From contig JAYWIG010000166.1 of NCBI GenBank assembly GCA_043789035.1, forward strand, positions 1 through 49,243: a stretch of 49,243 bases of DNA, read 5' to 3'. Made by a program: the position numbers and the translations under genes. The stretch comes from JAYWIG01 sp043789035 (lineage in GTDB: Bacteria; Pseudomonadota; Gammaproteobacteria; Burkholderiales; Burkholderiaceae_E). Shown here one piece after another: positions 39,984-49,095 of this stretch (positions are counted from its first letter, which is position 1; every line of letters starts with the position of its first letter). The notes beneath the pieces were generated by a model. The model was not told the DNA's origin, did not search any database, and saw nothing but the letters and a program-made list of their open reading frames with translations.

Positions 39984-41687
39984 TCAAACGACGGAATCAG
40001 ACTCGGCAATATGCTTAGCTGCAATATAACCAAAAGTCATTGCAGGCCCAAGTGCAATGCCCACGCTCGGATAGTGCCCAGCCATCACACTGGCCATGTC
40101 GCTACCCGTTGCATATAGGCCAGCAATTGCCTTATCGTCTTGCCTTAACACTTGTGAAAATTCGTTCGTGTGTAAACCGGCGAAGGTGCCCAGGCTACCG
40201 GGTAACAGCTTCATGGCGTAAAACGGGGCCGTTAAGATCGGTGCCATACAGGGGTTGGGTTTATGTTCTTGGTTGCCCTGCATCTTGTCGTGTGGTGTTT
40301 CACCTTTGTGAAAGTCGTCGTCGACCCCAGTCATCGCTTGGCTGTTATAGCGTTCGACCGCTTCCACTAGACCGTTTGGATCAATCACGGCACTCTCGGC
40401 CAATGCGCGAATTGACTTGGCTCGAAGTAGGTAGCCGTTATGAACAAAACTCTCTATTTGAAAAGGCATGGGCGATGGCTTCACCGCGCCCAATCCCCAT
40501 CGACGTATGAAGCGATGATCGCAAATAAGCCAACTCTCCGTTAAACCGGAGTCGAGTAAATCGCTCATGAAATCAAAGCATGAGTTCGCCTCATTTGTAA
40601 ATCGCTTTCCCGCCCGATTCACAGCGATCAAACCAGCCTTGCCGCGTTCATGGATGTGCGGAAAATGGGTGTATGTTCCATCGCCTCTTGGGACTAACGA
40701 GATGGGTGCAAGCGCAGCCGCGCTTCTTTCTGCAATCACTTCGGCACCTAAGCCTTCGGCCATGGTAAGTCCATCACCTGTATTGCCTCGGGGAGCAGCA
40801 GACCAATGCGCCTCTCCAGTATGGGTATGGGGCAGCAGCTCTCGTTTGCGATTATTGTCATGGGCGAAGCCGCCCGTCGCAAGTACTACAGCTGAGCCCG
40901 CTTCGATCTGAAAGCTTCCGCCGCCAGAAATGACACTGGCCCCGGTGACACGTCCATCTTTGGTTGTCAGAGTTTCTACAGGGTGCGACACACGAATATC
41001 CACGCCCAATTTGAGTGCTGAGACCGCAAGGCGAGCCACTAGCGCGTTGCCACCTACTAGGTGTGTGCCTCGCCCATGCTGCACTCTGGATGCAAAGTGC
41101 CGGGCCAGCCGAGCGGCAACATATTTAAAAGACTGCCAAGATTTTTTGGCGGTATAAAAATGATTTGCATCGAAACCTGATGTAACGCCCATCCCGAAAA
41201 TTGTGGTTTCTTTTAGGGGCGGTTTAAGAAATTGCAAGTGCTTCCCAAGTTCTGTGCCATCAAACGCGGCCACACCAATTATTCGACCACCCGTGCTTGC
41301 ACCGACCGAAAACCCGTGTAGGTCTGGAATTGAATTGCCATCGATAAATTGCACAGCGGTATTTTCGGCAAAGAATTTCACCATTTCCGGAGCTAGCTCT
41401 AAATACGTATCGATAAGCTTTGCATTGAAGTAGTCACCTAGTTCGCTCTGCAGATACTTTCTCGCTTCGTTCAATGGTTCATTTATTCCTGCTGCGATCG
41501 CTAACGGGTTACGAGGTATCCACATCCAGCCGCCAGACCATGCTGTTGTGCCGCCGAACTGCTGCTCTTTTTCAACCACGATGATTTTTAGGCCGAACAA
41601 TGCTGCTGCCACTGCAGTTGAAAGGCCAGCTGCCCCTGACCCGATTACCAGAACATCACAATGTAGTGTGGGGAGTGCGCTATCCAT
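39984..41687 (-). CDS. FAD-dependent dehydrogenase, 3-ketosteroid dehydrogenase / fumarate reductase type
   Basis: A 567-aa flavoprotein. The FAD-binding motif is DVLVIGSGAAGLSTAVAAALFG (residues 11-32, key G-x-G-x-x-G), then VVEKEQQFGGTTAWSGGWMW. LATGGFAHDNNRKREL and the C-terminal GLYATGSDMASVMAGHYP and GPAMTFGYIAAKHIA are typical of ketosteroid-1-dehydrogenase relatives. The substrate cannot be read from sequence. It diverges from an AroE-like gene. Confidence 0.82.
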   Translation of the reverse strand: MDSALPTLHCDVLVIGSGAAGLSTAVAAALFGLKIIVVEKEQQFGGTTAWSGGWMWIPRNPLAIAAGINEPLNEARKYLQSELGDYFNAKLIDTYLELAPEMVKFFAENTAVQFIDGNSIPDLHGFSVGASTGGRIIGVAAFDGTELGKHLQFLKPPLKETTIFGMGVTSGFDANHFYTAKKSWQSFKYVAARLARHFASRVQHGRGTHLVGGNALVARLAVSALKLGVDIRVSHPVETLTTKDGRVTGASVISGGGSFQIEAGSAVVLATGGFAHDNNRKRELLPHTHTGEAHWSAAPRGNTGDGLTMAEGLGAEVIAERSAAALAPISLVPRGDGTYTHFPHIHERGKAGLIAVNRAGKRFTNEANSCFDFMSDLLDSGLTESWLICDHRFIRRWGLGAVKPSPMPFQIESFVHNGYLLRAKSIRALAESAVIDPNGLVEAVERYNSQAMTGVDDDFHKGETPHDKMQGNQEHKPNPCMAPILTAPFYAMKLLPGSLGTFAGLHTNEFSQVLRQDDKAIAGLYATGSDMASVMAGHYPSVGIALGPAMTFGYIAAKHIAESDSVV

Positions 41688-41803
41688 AGATCAATCGTTA
41701 AAATGAGAGGAGGTATCATAGTTGATTTCGACTGCTATGATGATCGGCGATCACCCTTTTTTACACTCTTTAGAGCCTTAGTTGTCAAAGCGTTGGAATA
41801 CCT

Positions 41804-42652
41804 ATGAATAAGTTCGATGGCGCGACTCGTATTCATTTCATCGTTGGCGATCCAATTGCTCAGGTGAAATCACCTTTTGGAGTAAGCGAAGCACTGCAAG
41901 CTAAAGGTCTGAATGCCGTATGCCTACCTTTGCATATCAATTCAGAGAATTTCAAGGCATGTCTTATCGAACTTTCAAAAGCGAAAAATATCGATGGCCT
42001 GATCATTACCGTGCCGCATAAGTTTGCGGCCACAAATCTATGCGCAACTCTGTCTGATCGAGCTCATTTCTTAGGCGCCGCGAATACCTTAAGGCGAAAC
42101 GCTGACGGTACCTGGCATGGAGATATGTTCGATGGCATCGCGTGGGTGCAAGCGATGCGAGAAAAAGGGGAATCACCAAAAGGTAAAAGCGCATTGTTAG
42201 TCGGCGCCGGTGGGGCTGGTTCAGCCATCTCCCATGCGTTGCTTGAAGCTGGCGTTACCCGATTAGCAATCCATGACGCAAGCAACCATCGAAAGAACCG
42301 CCTTATTGAGCGGCTATCGTCGTTGAAGTTAGCCACAGTGGTTGCGGGCTCGGCCAACCCACATGGGTTTGACATCATTGTGAACGCCACGCCGCAGGGT
42401 ATGAATGAAAACGACGTTGCGCCAGTGTCTTTGGGTATGCTCAATCCTTCGATGTATGTCGGAGACGTTATTACCGCACCTGCTGTCACTCACCTTATTG
42501 CCTTTGCACAAAGCATAGGTTGTCGTACTCAAACTGGTATTGATATGTTTAGCTGCGTAAAAGACTTGATGGTGAATTTTTTAACCCATGAACAGAGTTC
42601 AATATCCTTCAAACTACAATCGTGCAATCCAATAAGCCCGAAGGTATCGTAA
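41804..42652 (+). CDS. Shikimate dehydrogenase-like protein (AroE paralogue)
   Basis: A 282-aa NAD(P)-dependent dehydrogenase. It has GDPIAQVKSPFGVSEAL, the catalytic Lys in ITVPHKFA, and the Rossmann motif VGAGGAGSAISHALLEAG. In canonical AroE the second catalytic residue lies in NTDG; here the matching segment is GDMFDG, keeping the Asp but changing its neighbours. This variant is probably a catabolic or quinate-type paralogue rather than the housekeeping enzyme. It lies 4 bp before ylqF and diverges from the flavin dehydrogenase. Confidence 0.8.
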   Translation: MNKFDGATRIHFIVGDPIAQVKSPFGVSEALQAKGLNAVCLPLHINSENFKACLIELSKAKNIDGLIITVPHKFAATNLCATLSDRAHFLGAANTLRRNADGTWHGDMFDGIAWVQAMREKGESPKGKSALLVGAGGAGSAISHALLEAGVTRLAIHDASNHRKNRLIERLSSLKLATVVAGSANPHGFDIIVNATPQGMNENDVAPVSLGMLNPSMYVGDVITAPAVTHLIAFAQSIGCRTQTGIDMFSCVKDLMVNFLTHEQSSISFKLQSCNPISPKVS

Positions 42653-42656
42653 TTTA

Positions 42657-43616
42657 ATGGCAATTCAATGGTTCCCAGGGCATATGAACGCCACCAAAAA
42701 AGCGATCAGTGCACGCATCAAAAATATTGATGTAGTCATTGAAATGCTCGATGCCCGTTTACCTGGTTCAAGCGCCAACCCTATGCTTGCCGAGTTAACT
42801 GCCGGTAAGCCATCGGTAAAGGTGTTGAATAAGCAAGATATCGCCGATGCCAATCGAACCTCAATGTGGTTAGCGCACTATAACGCCCAGCCCGGTACGC
42901 TTGCCATTGGGTTGGATGCCAGTGCCATTTCGCCGACTAAAGCTTTAATGGCAGCTTGCTATGAATTAGCGCCAACCCGTGTCGGACTAGATCGGCCCAT
43001 GCGAGTCTTAATTTGCGGCGTACCTAACGTGGGTAAATCGACATTGATTAATACGATTGCGGGTAAGCGGGCAGCAAAAACTGGCGATGAAGCAGGTATT
43101 ACGAAAAACGAGCAACGCATCGACTTAGCCAAAGATTTTTATCTGTTCGATACGCCTGGCATGTTGTGGCCGAGAATTATCGTGCTTGAAAGTGGCTACA
43201 ACTTGGCTGCAAGTGGTGCGATAGGGCGCAATGCGTATGAAGATGATGATGTTGCGCTTGAATTATTGCGCTACCTCAAACTCAATTACCCAGCGATGCT
43301 GAAAGAGCGCTACAAAATTGATGACCCAGCGACTAAAGAAGATATTGATTTGCTCGAAGCAGTAGGCCGTAAACGTGGGGCTTTGCTCGGTGGCAAAAGA
43401 GTTGATTTACAAAAATCTGCTGAGATTGTGATTCATGATTTCCGCTCAGCAACGCTTGGCCGAATTACTTTGGAAACACCAAAAGAGTTTTTGCAATGGC
43501 TCACTATTGGGCAAGCCAAAGATGCTGAACGTCAAGTCAAGAAAGACGCGCTCGAAGCCTTGCGTAAAAAGAAGGTGAAAAAGCCTAGAGTTGTCGCGGA
43601 AGACTCTGCTTCTTAG
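42657..43616 (+). CDS. ylqF: RbgA/YlqF-type ribosome biogenesis GTPase
   Basis: A 319-aa circularly permuted GTPase that helps mature the large ribosomal subunit. Motif order shows the permutation: NKQDIAD (G4) comes before GVPNVGKSTLINTI (G1) and DTPGMLWP (G3). It starts MAIQWFPGHMNATKK, the family N-terminus. The last 30 residues are Lys/Arg-rich. Convergent with the GST gene, 2 bp apart. Confidence 0.93.
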   Translation: MAIQWFPGHMNATKKAISARIKNIDVVIEMLDARLPGSSANPMLAELTAGKPSVKVLNKQDIADANRTSMWLAHYNAQPGTLAIGLDASAISPTKALMAACYELAPTRVGLDRPMRVLICGVPNVGKSTLINTIAGKRAAKTGDEAGITKNEQRIDLAKDFYLFDTPGMLWPRIIVLESGYNLAASGAIGRNAYEDDDVALELLRYLKLNYPAMLKERYKIDDPATKEDIDLLEAVGRKRGALLGGKRVDLQKSAEIVIHDFRSATLGRITLETPKEFLQWLTIGQAKDAERQVKKDALEALRKKKVKKPRVVAEDSAS

Positions 43617-43618
43617 CG

Positions 43619-44305
43619 TTATCTTTTTAAGCGATACGGTTCTTCGAAATCGCGAAAATCGTTTTCGACTAGCGCATCGGCAATCCAATTTGCAACGCCT
43701 GGCGCGCTACGAATAGCCTCAATGTAAGCGTTGACCTCTGTATGTTTGCTCAAGCCGTAGGTTTTAAACCGCATACAAACTGGTGCATAGTAAGCATCGG
43801 CGATTGTGAAGTGTTTGCCGAATAAGTAAGGGCCCGTATGCTCCCTCAGCAATTCAGCCCAGAGTGTCTCGATACGGGCCACGTCCACACGTACACCGGC
43901 ATTGTCACGTAGTATTAAGGTACCCACATCAAGCAAACTGGCTTCGATGTTCATCATGCAGGCGTTACGCAATGAAGTGAAGCCGCTATGCATTTCTGCA
44001 CACACACTGCGTGCCCGTGCACGCGCTTTCACATCAGTTGGCCATAGGTGTTTTTCTGGGTATTTCTCGGCCAAGTATTCTGCGATTGCCAAAGTATCCC
44101 ACACAGTTAAGTCGTCATCAATTAACACAGGCACTTTTCCGACAGGGGAAATTTTGCATATAGCATTTTTGAAATCTGAGCCCCTATCCATGCTGTCGAA
44201 GCGAAGTAAGACTTCTTCGAAAGGAATGCCAGCGTTCTTCATCAGCACCCATGGGCGCATTGACCAAGAGGAGTAGTTTTTGTTGCCAATGTAGAGTTTT
44301 TGCAT
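43619..44305 (-). CDS. Glutathione S-transferase family protein
   Basis: A 228-aa GST: the thioredoxin-like N-domain has YIGNKNYSSWSMRPW with the candidate catalytic Ser, then GKVPVLIDDDLTVWDTLAIAEYL with the cis-Pro and glutathione-binding DT/S; the helical C-domain includes FTIADAYYAPVCMR. Substrate unknown. It diverges from the LysR gene, which may control it. Confidence 0.9.
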   Translation of the reverse strand: MQKLYIGNKNYSSWSMRPWVLMKNAGIPFEEVLLRFDSMDRGSDFKNAICKISPVGKVPVLIDDDLTVWDTLAIAEYLAEKYPEKHLWPTDVKARARARSVCAEMHSGFTSLRNACMMNIEASLLDVGTLILRDNAGVRVDVARIETLWAELLREHTGPYLFGKHFTIADAYYAPVCMRFKTYGLSKHTEVNAYIEAIRSAPGVANWIADALVENDFRDFEEPYRLKR

Positions 44306-44377
44306 GTTGAAGCTCCAAATAGTTGATGGCGTATTTTAGGCGTTGTGTAGTTTTATAATAATGAATACGATATTGCT

Positions 44378-44402
44378 CATTAATGACTTTTTTGCATTAA
44401 TG
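44378..44402. promoter_or_regulatory. Paired CATTAATG palindromes between GST and LysR genes
   Basis: CATTAATG occurs at 44378-44385 and 44395-44402, 17 bp apart, in the 102-bp divergent promoter region. LysR regulators usually bind such intergenic dyads, so these are candidate operator sites. Position-based inference. Confidence 0.35.
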
Positions 44403-44407
44403 CGTAT

Positions 44408-45424
44408 GTGGAGCTTAGTTTGACAAAAGAGGTAAATGCATCCAGAGCAGCAGCACCTTGGCGAAGTAGGCCAATTGGCGTTGGACACTTGCGCGCTTTC
44501 GAAGCCGTGGCCAAGCATTTGAATTTTCGATTAGCTGCTGCAGATCTTGCAATCACGCAGAGTGCTATTAGCAGGCAAATTCAGGCATTGGAGGAAATTA
44601 TTGGTGTGCCGCTCTTTTTGCGCCATACCCGCGCTGTTGAGCTCACCCAAGCAGGCGTTCAGCTATTAAACGCAGTTACGCCGTCCTTAGAGCGTATTGA
44701 TCAGGCGGTAAATCAGGTGCGGCTGCGTAGCGGGCGACGTTCGATTACTTTAACAACTTTTGCGTCTTTAGCATCAATGTGGTTGATACCACGGTTGGGA
44801 AGATTTCAGGCTGAATATCCCGATATCGATTTGCGGATTGACGCCAGCGATCATTTTATTGATCTTGAAACCTCCGATCTTGATCTAGCCATCAGGTACG
44901 GGTCGCTCGCGCAGATGCCTGCCAGTGCTAAGCGACTATTTGGCGAGCAACTAACCCCGGTTGCTAGCCCGAATATGGCCCAACGAACTAGCCTTGAGAA
45001 AACGGCGGACTTAAAACGCCATACTTTGATCGAAGATGCCGGGCGGGTGAATGCGCACCATGAATGGCTCACTTGGCGGCGATGGTTGCAAGCCTTCAAT
45101 CAGGCCAAGCTCGAACCAAAGCGATGGATGTACTTTAGTTATGCTCACCAAATGGTTGAAGCTGCAGTTGCTGGGCAAGGCGTTGCGTTGGCCAGAACAC
45201 CCTTAGTGGCGCGTCAACTTCAGGATGGCACGCTCATCGAGCCTATCAAAAATTCACGAGTGAACTCACCTATGATTTATTGGTATGAGCTTAGCCCACA
45301 TGCAGAGCAAAGGCCGGAGTTACAAGCGTTTATGAATTGGTTAGAAGGCGAAGCCGTTCTTACCCGGGAAGCAATGGGTGACTTACCAGAACCCGATACC
45401 TTAACAGGCTCACTGGATGACTAG
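44408..45424 (+). CDS. LysR-family transcriptional regulator, GcvA-like
   Basis: A 338-aa regulator with a winged HTH near 25-85 (LRAFEAVAKHLNFRLAAADL, then ITQSAISRQIQALEEIIGVPL) and a substrate-binding domain reading WLIPRLGRFQAEYPDIDLR and DLAIRYG, which matches the GcvA group. I keep the GTG start; the first 25 residues are not conserved, so an internal start is possible. Divergent from GST. Confidence 0.88.
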   Translation: MELSLTKEVNASRAAAPWRSRPIGVGHLRAFEAVAKHLNFRLAAADLAITQSAISRQIQALEEIIGVPLFLRHTRAVELTQAGVQLLNAVTPSLERIDQAVNQVRLRSGRRSITLTTFASLASMWLIPRLGRFQAEYPDIDLRIDASDHFIDLETSDLDLAIRYGSLAQMPASAKRLFGEQLTPVASPNMAQRTSLEKTADLKRHTLIEDAGRVNAHHEWLTWRRWLQAFNQAKLEPKRWMYFSYAHQMVEAAVAGQGVALARTPLVARQLQDGTLIEPIKNSRVNSPMIYWYELSPHAEQRPELQAFMNWLEGEAVLTREAMGDLPEPDTLTGSLDD

Positions 45425-45436
45425 CTAACTACCGAC

Positions 45437-45796
45437 CTAACCACCGGCACGCTTTACTTTAAAGCCATCCGCTTGCAATAGAGTCATCACCTTTTCAACA
45501 TGATCGCCCTGTATTTCGACAACACCGTCTTTGACAGTACCGCCACTACCGCAAGCGGATTTAAGTTTCTTCGACAAAGCAATTAGCGCATCATTATCGA
45601 GTGCAATCCCCTTGGCAACAGTCGCTGTTTTACCGCCTCTACCCTTGGTTTCGCGAGATACGCGAACAATACCGTCGCCTACCGCAACAGGTTTACTTTG
45701 CTTGCAGATACAGAGAGTAATTGCCATGCGGCAATCGGGGCAGGTGCGGCCTGTTTCTGTGGAATAGACTAAAGCGCCAAGGTTTTTTATACTCAT
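45437..45796 (-). CDS. SUI1/YciH-family translation factor
   Basis: A 119-aa protein with a Cys pair at the N-terminus (CPDCRMAITLCICK) and the SUI1 fold after it: VRVSRETKGRGGKTATVAKG, ACGSGGTVKDGVVEIQGDH. The SUI1 relatives in bacteria are thought to affect initiation fidelity. It diverges from the helicase gene (57 bp). Confidence 0.9.
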   Translation of the reverse strand: MSIKNLGALVYSTETGRTCPDCRMAITLCICKQSKPVAVGDGIVRVSRETKGRGGKTATVAKGIALDNDALIALSKKLKSACGSGGTVKDGVVEIQGDHVEKVMTLLQADGFKVKRAGG

Positions 45797-45853
45797 GTTT
45801 GGACTTTCATTTCTAAATGTTAGCGAACTTTTCAGTTAGCATGCCTGCAACGT

Positions 45854-47182
45854 ATGACATTTTTATCGCTTGGCCTGAATTCCGACACTGTTCGCGGTGC
45901 GCAAGAACTGGGCTTTACCCAACCCACTGCTATCCAACTGCAAGCCATTCCGGCTATTTTGAACGGTTCAGACGTGCGCGCTTTGGCCCACACGGGGTCA
46001 GGCAAAACACTGGCTTTTGCGTTGCCAATTTTGCAACGCTTGCAAGCGCTGCAAAAGCTCACGCCGTTAAGAGTGCAGGTATTGGTGCTTGTACCAACAC
46101 GCGAACTGGCTGCGCAGGTAGGTGAAGTTTTTCGGAGTGTGGCTCAGCACTTAAGCAATAAAACCAAGATCGCCGTAGCCTTTGGTGGCGTATCGATTAA
46201 CCCACAAATGATGAGCTTGCGCGGTGGTGCCGATATTGTCGTTGCCACCCCTGGCCGCTTACTCGATTTGGTTCAACACAATGCCTTAAAGCTTGGTTGG
46301 GTCAACACCCTCGTACTTGATGAGGCAGATAGGCTGCTCGATTTTGGTTTTTCAGAAGAGCTTGATAAAGTCCTAGCACTCCTGCCGCAAGCACGGCAAA
46401 ACTTATTTTTCTCTGCAACATTCCCAACCGAAGTTGCGAAATTAGTTGCTAGCTTGCTGCATGATCCGGTATCCATTGATCTCACGATTTTGTCCGATGC
46501 TGGGCTGGATAACGAACCCTCCATCGAGCAGCGCGTAATCGAAGTTGATGCGGTCCAAAGAACGCAATTACTCGTAAAACTCGTGCGCGACAACGAATGG
46601 TCTGGTGTGCTGGTGTTTGTTGCGACCAAGTATGCGAGCGAGCATGTAGCGATGAAGTTGCAACGCGCCAAAATTTACGCCACCGCCTTTCATGGCGATT
46701 TAAGCCAAGGTGCACGGGGCGAAGCGATCGATGGCTTAAAAGAAGGCGGATGGCAGGTAGTGGTTACCACCGATCTTGCCGCCCGGGGTATTGATATTCC
46801 GAACCTGCCCGTTGTTGTGAATTATGATTTGCCGCGCTCGCCCACCGATTACACCCACCGCATTGGTCGAACTGGTCGCGCCGGTGCGAGTGGCTTAGCG
46901 ATTAGTTTTGTATCTGCCGCGACGGAGGCGCATTTTCGGTTGATTGAAAAACGTCAAGGCTTAAGTTTGCCGCGTGAAACGATTGAAGGGTTTGAGCCTA
47001 TCGACGCGCCACCGGCAAGCACTTTTCTTAATGACGGTAATGTGAAAAATGCGGGCGGCAATGGCGGGATAAAGGGCAAACGCCCCAGCAAGAAAGATAA
47101 GCTACGCGCCGCTGCCGCCGCCGCTCAAGGGGCTGACGTTGTAGATGACGGTCTAACCAATACGTCCACCAAGCTATCGTAA
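45854..47182 (+). CDS. DEAD-box RNA helicase, RhlE-like
   Basis: A 442-aa ATP-dependent RNA helicase. It has the Q motif (LGFTQPTAIQLQAIP), Walker A AHTGSGKT, PTRELAAQ, TPGRLLDL, VLDEADRLLDFGF, SAT, and in the second domain TDLAARGIDIP and HRIGRTGRAG. The C-terminus is a short basic, Gly-rich tail (KGKRPSKKDKLRAA). The last 58 bp overlap the NYN gene on the other strand. Confidence 0.94.
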   Translation: MTFLSLGLNSDTVRGAQELGFTQPTAIQLQAIPAILNGSDVRALAHTGSGKTLAFALPILQRLQALQKLTPLRVQVLVLVPTRELAAQVGEVFRSVAQHLSNKTKIAVAFGGVSINPQMMSLRGGADIVVATPGRLLDLVQHNALKLGWVNTLVLDEADRLLDFGFSEELDKVLALLPQARQNLFFSATFPTEVAKLVASLLHDPVSIDLTILSDAGLDNEPSIEQRVIEVDAVQRTQLLVKLVRDNEWSGVLVFVATKYASEHVAMKLQRAKIYATAFHGDLSQGARGEAIDGLKEGGWQVVVTTDLAARGIDIPNLPVVVNYDLPRSPTDYTHRIGRTGRAGASGLAISFVSAATEAHFRLIEKRQGLSLPRETIEGFEPIDAPPASTFLNDGNVKNAGGNGGIKGKRPSKKDKLRAAAAAAQGADVVDDGLTNTSTKLS

Positions 47183-47661
47183 TAGCAAAAATCGTCGCAA
47201 CTTTTTGCCCAGTGGCGGTTGGTTGCCTTTTGCAGGCCCACACCGATTAACTTCAAGTTTGCAGCTTTAAGTTTCTGCGCCAGCGGCATGAAGTCACTAT
47301 CGCCGCCGACGATCACTACGGTGTTAATGTGCGAATGCGTGCCGATGTCTTGCAGCGCGTCAAGGCTTAATCGAATGTCTGCACCATTTTTGGTAGCACT
47401 TCCTGGTGGGAATAGCTGCACAAGCTCCATCGCGTTCTGCAATAGTGCGTCGCGATAACGGCCAAAGTATTGCCAATTGCAATAAGCGCGATGAATCGAA
47501 ATGGTCCCTAAGGTAGCTGCGAAATCAGTCACTGCTTGCACATCGACTAAAGGCTCTTGCACCTTAAAGCGGTTATCTTGTTTGGCATAAAACCCTTCCT
47601 GCCCTAAATCGCAGAGGCCCGCGTGCAGGTTTTCAAAATCCCAGTAAATGGCAACAGTCAT
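47125..47661 (-). CDS. NYN domain protein (LabA/DUF88, PIN-like nuclease fold)
   Basis: A 178-aa protein from ATG 47661, chosen because MTVAIYWDFENLHAG is the usual start of the family; the frame is open 29 codons further but that part is unconserved. Acidic residues sit in YWDFENL, SLDALQDI and VGGDSDFMPLAQKL, as expected for a PIN-like RNase site. No C-terminal OST-HTH domain follows. Its substrate is unknown. It overlaps the helicase gene by 58 bp, tail to tail. Confidence 0.85.
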   Translation of the reverse strand: MTVAIYWDFENLHAGLCDLGQEGFYAKQDNRFKVQEPLVDVQAVTDFAATLGTISIHRAYCNWQYFGRYRDALLQNAMELVQLFPPGSATKNGADIRLSLDALQDIGTHSHINTVVIVGGDSDFMPLAQKLKAANLKLIGVGLQKATNRHWAKSCDDFCYYDSLVDVLVRPSSTTSAP

Positions 47662-48081
47662 GTGTGCTTTCAGCGCGTTTTTTGGTGTGTTTTCGAAATA
47701 ATTGCTGCATCTTACAAGATGCCGAAACAGATTTAGTAATAGCAGCAACCTACAACATAAAAATCATCTAGGTTCAAGCCCCTGACTTTAGTTACCCAAA
47801 TTTAGCCCAGTTGCTTAGGCGAAATGGCATTACCCAAGGTTGATAACACTTATGATGATGAAAAAATTATGCGCTTCTCGTCGCAACGCCGAATCAACAC
47901 AGCAAGAAGCGGTTGTCACCAGTCGATGACCCAAATTTCAAACTCAGAATTACTCATACTAAGTAATTTGCTAGGCCGCATGTAGGAAGGTAGCTGTAGG
48001 AAAGTACCTGAGAATATCGCGTGACAAAGAGCGCAAATTAGTGAAAACTCCTACCAACAAAAAATTAAAAGGAGACTACTC
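47662..48081. other. Intergenic stretch without a recognisable gene
   Basis: 420 bp separate the NYN gene from the Bug receptor gene. I see no gene or clear RNA. There is a short frame at 47851 (25 codons) with no support, and a near-direct repeat TGTAGGAA-GTA at about 47982-48006. The right end carries the promoter and the AAAAGGAG ribosome site of the receptor gene. Confidence 0.5.
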
Positions 48082-49059
48082 ATGCGCAAACTCATCCTCA
48101 CAGCGGCCATCGCAGCATTCGCGTTCTGTATGTCCGTTGCGCAGGCTCAAACCTATCCGAACAAGCCAATCAAGATCGTTGTGCCATTCCCGCCGGGTGG
48201 AACAACTGATATTGTTGCGCGCATGGTGGCGCAGCGCATGAGTGAATCGATGGGGCAACCGATTACGGTGGAGAATCGTGGCGGAGCCGGTGGCTCGATA
48301 GGTGCAGACGTTGTAGCAAAAGCAGCTCCAGATGGTTATACATTGCTGATGCATAACATTAGCTTTCCGTTAACTACATTGTCATTAACAGTCGCTGGCC
48401 GCGTGCCATACAAAATAGATTCCGACTTTGCGCCGATCTCGAACGTCGTGAATGTGGCGCTGATCTTAACGGCGCATCCATCGGTGCCTGCGAAAGATTT
48501 AAAAGAATTTGTTGCCTTGCTTTCCAGTAATAAAACCTTGCAATATAACTATGGTTCAACAGGTCCTGGTTCGTTTATGAATGTCATAGGTGAACTTGTA
48601 AAACTCGATGGGAAAATCGAGATGGTGCATGTTCCGTATCGAGGTGCCGCGCCTATGAAGGTTGATTTACTAGCGGGTCGACTGCAAATGGGAGGTGATC
48701 AAGTTTCCTCTTCTTTAGCCGAGGTAAAGCGAGGTTCGTTAAAAGCGCTGGCAACAGTTTCAAGTACTCGGATTGCTGCACTGCCAGATGTTCCAACGGT
48801 GCGCGAACAAGGGTTTCCCACGTTAGAAGTGAATGGCTGGAATGGGCTATTTGCACCGGCTAAAACGCCTAAGGAAATTATTGATCGCCTGCAAAAAGAA
48901 GTTGTTGCTGCGTTGCGCAACCCTGATCTTGCAAAGCGGTTGGTTGATCTTGCCGCTGATCCCGTTGGTTCAACACCTGCTGAACTCGATGCGTTGGTTA
49001 AGAGCCAATTGAATCAGTTCCGCCCGATCATCACGGAGTTGAAACCGGTTGTTGAGTAG
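48082..49059 (+). CDS. Tripartite tricarboxylate transporter substrate-binding protein (Bug/TctC family)
   Basis: A 325-aa periplasmic solute-binding protein. The signal peptide is residues 1-22 (MRKLILTAAIAAFAF start, SVAQA cleavage). The mature start YPNKPIKIVVPFPPGG and GTTDIVARM are the Bug signature, with NRGGAGGSIGAD, APDGYTLLM and VPYRGAAPMKVDLL following. The ligand (a carboxylate, typically) cannot be read. Bug proteins are heavily expanded in Burkholderiales; no TctA/TctB membrane genes are in the window. Strong ribosome site AAAAGGAG. Confidence 0.93.
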   Translation: MRKLILTAAIAAFAFCMSVAQAQTYPNKPIKIVVPFPPGGTTDIVARMVAQRMSESMGQPITVENRGGAGGSIGADVVAKAAPDGYTLLMHNISFPLTTLSLTVAGRVPYKIDSDFAPISNVVNVALILTAHPSVPAKDLKEFVALLSSNKTLQYNYGSTGPGSFMNVIGELVKLDGKIEMVHVPYRGAAPMKVDLLAGRLQMGGDQVSSSLAEVKRGSLKALATVSSTRIAALPDVPTVREQGFPTLEVNGWNGLFAPAKTPKEIIDRLQKEVVAALRNPDLAKRLVDLAADPVGSTPAELDALVKSQLNQFRPIITELKPVVE

Positions 49060-49095
49060 GTCGTAATTTAGGCAATTTTTTTACGTATAGCGTCG

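Noticed and set aside
40040..41433. Several plus-strand frames (156, 114, 75 and 76 aa)
   Set aside because: All lie antisense to the FAD-dependent dehydrogenase gene and have shadow composition.
47760..47800. tRNA remnant (GGTTCAAGCCCC, T-arm-like)
   Set aside because: The flanking bases do not form the 5-bp T stem and no acceptor or anticodon arms are present.
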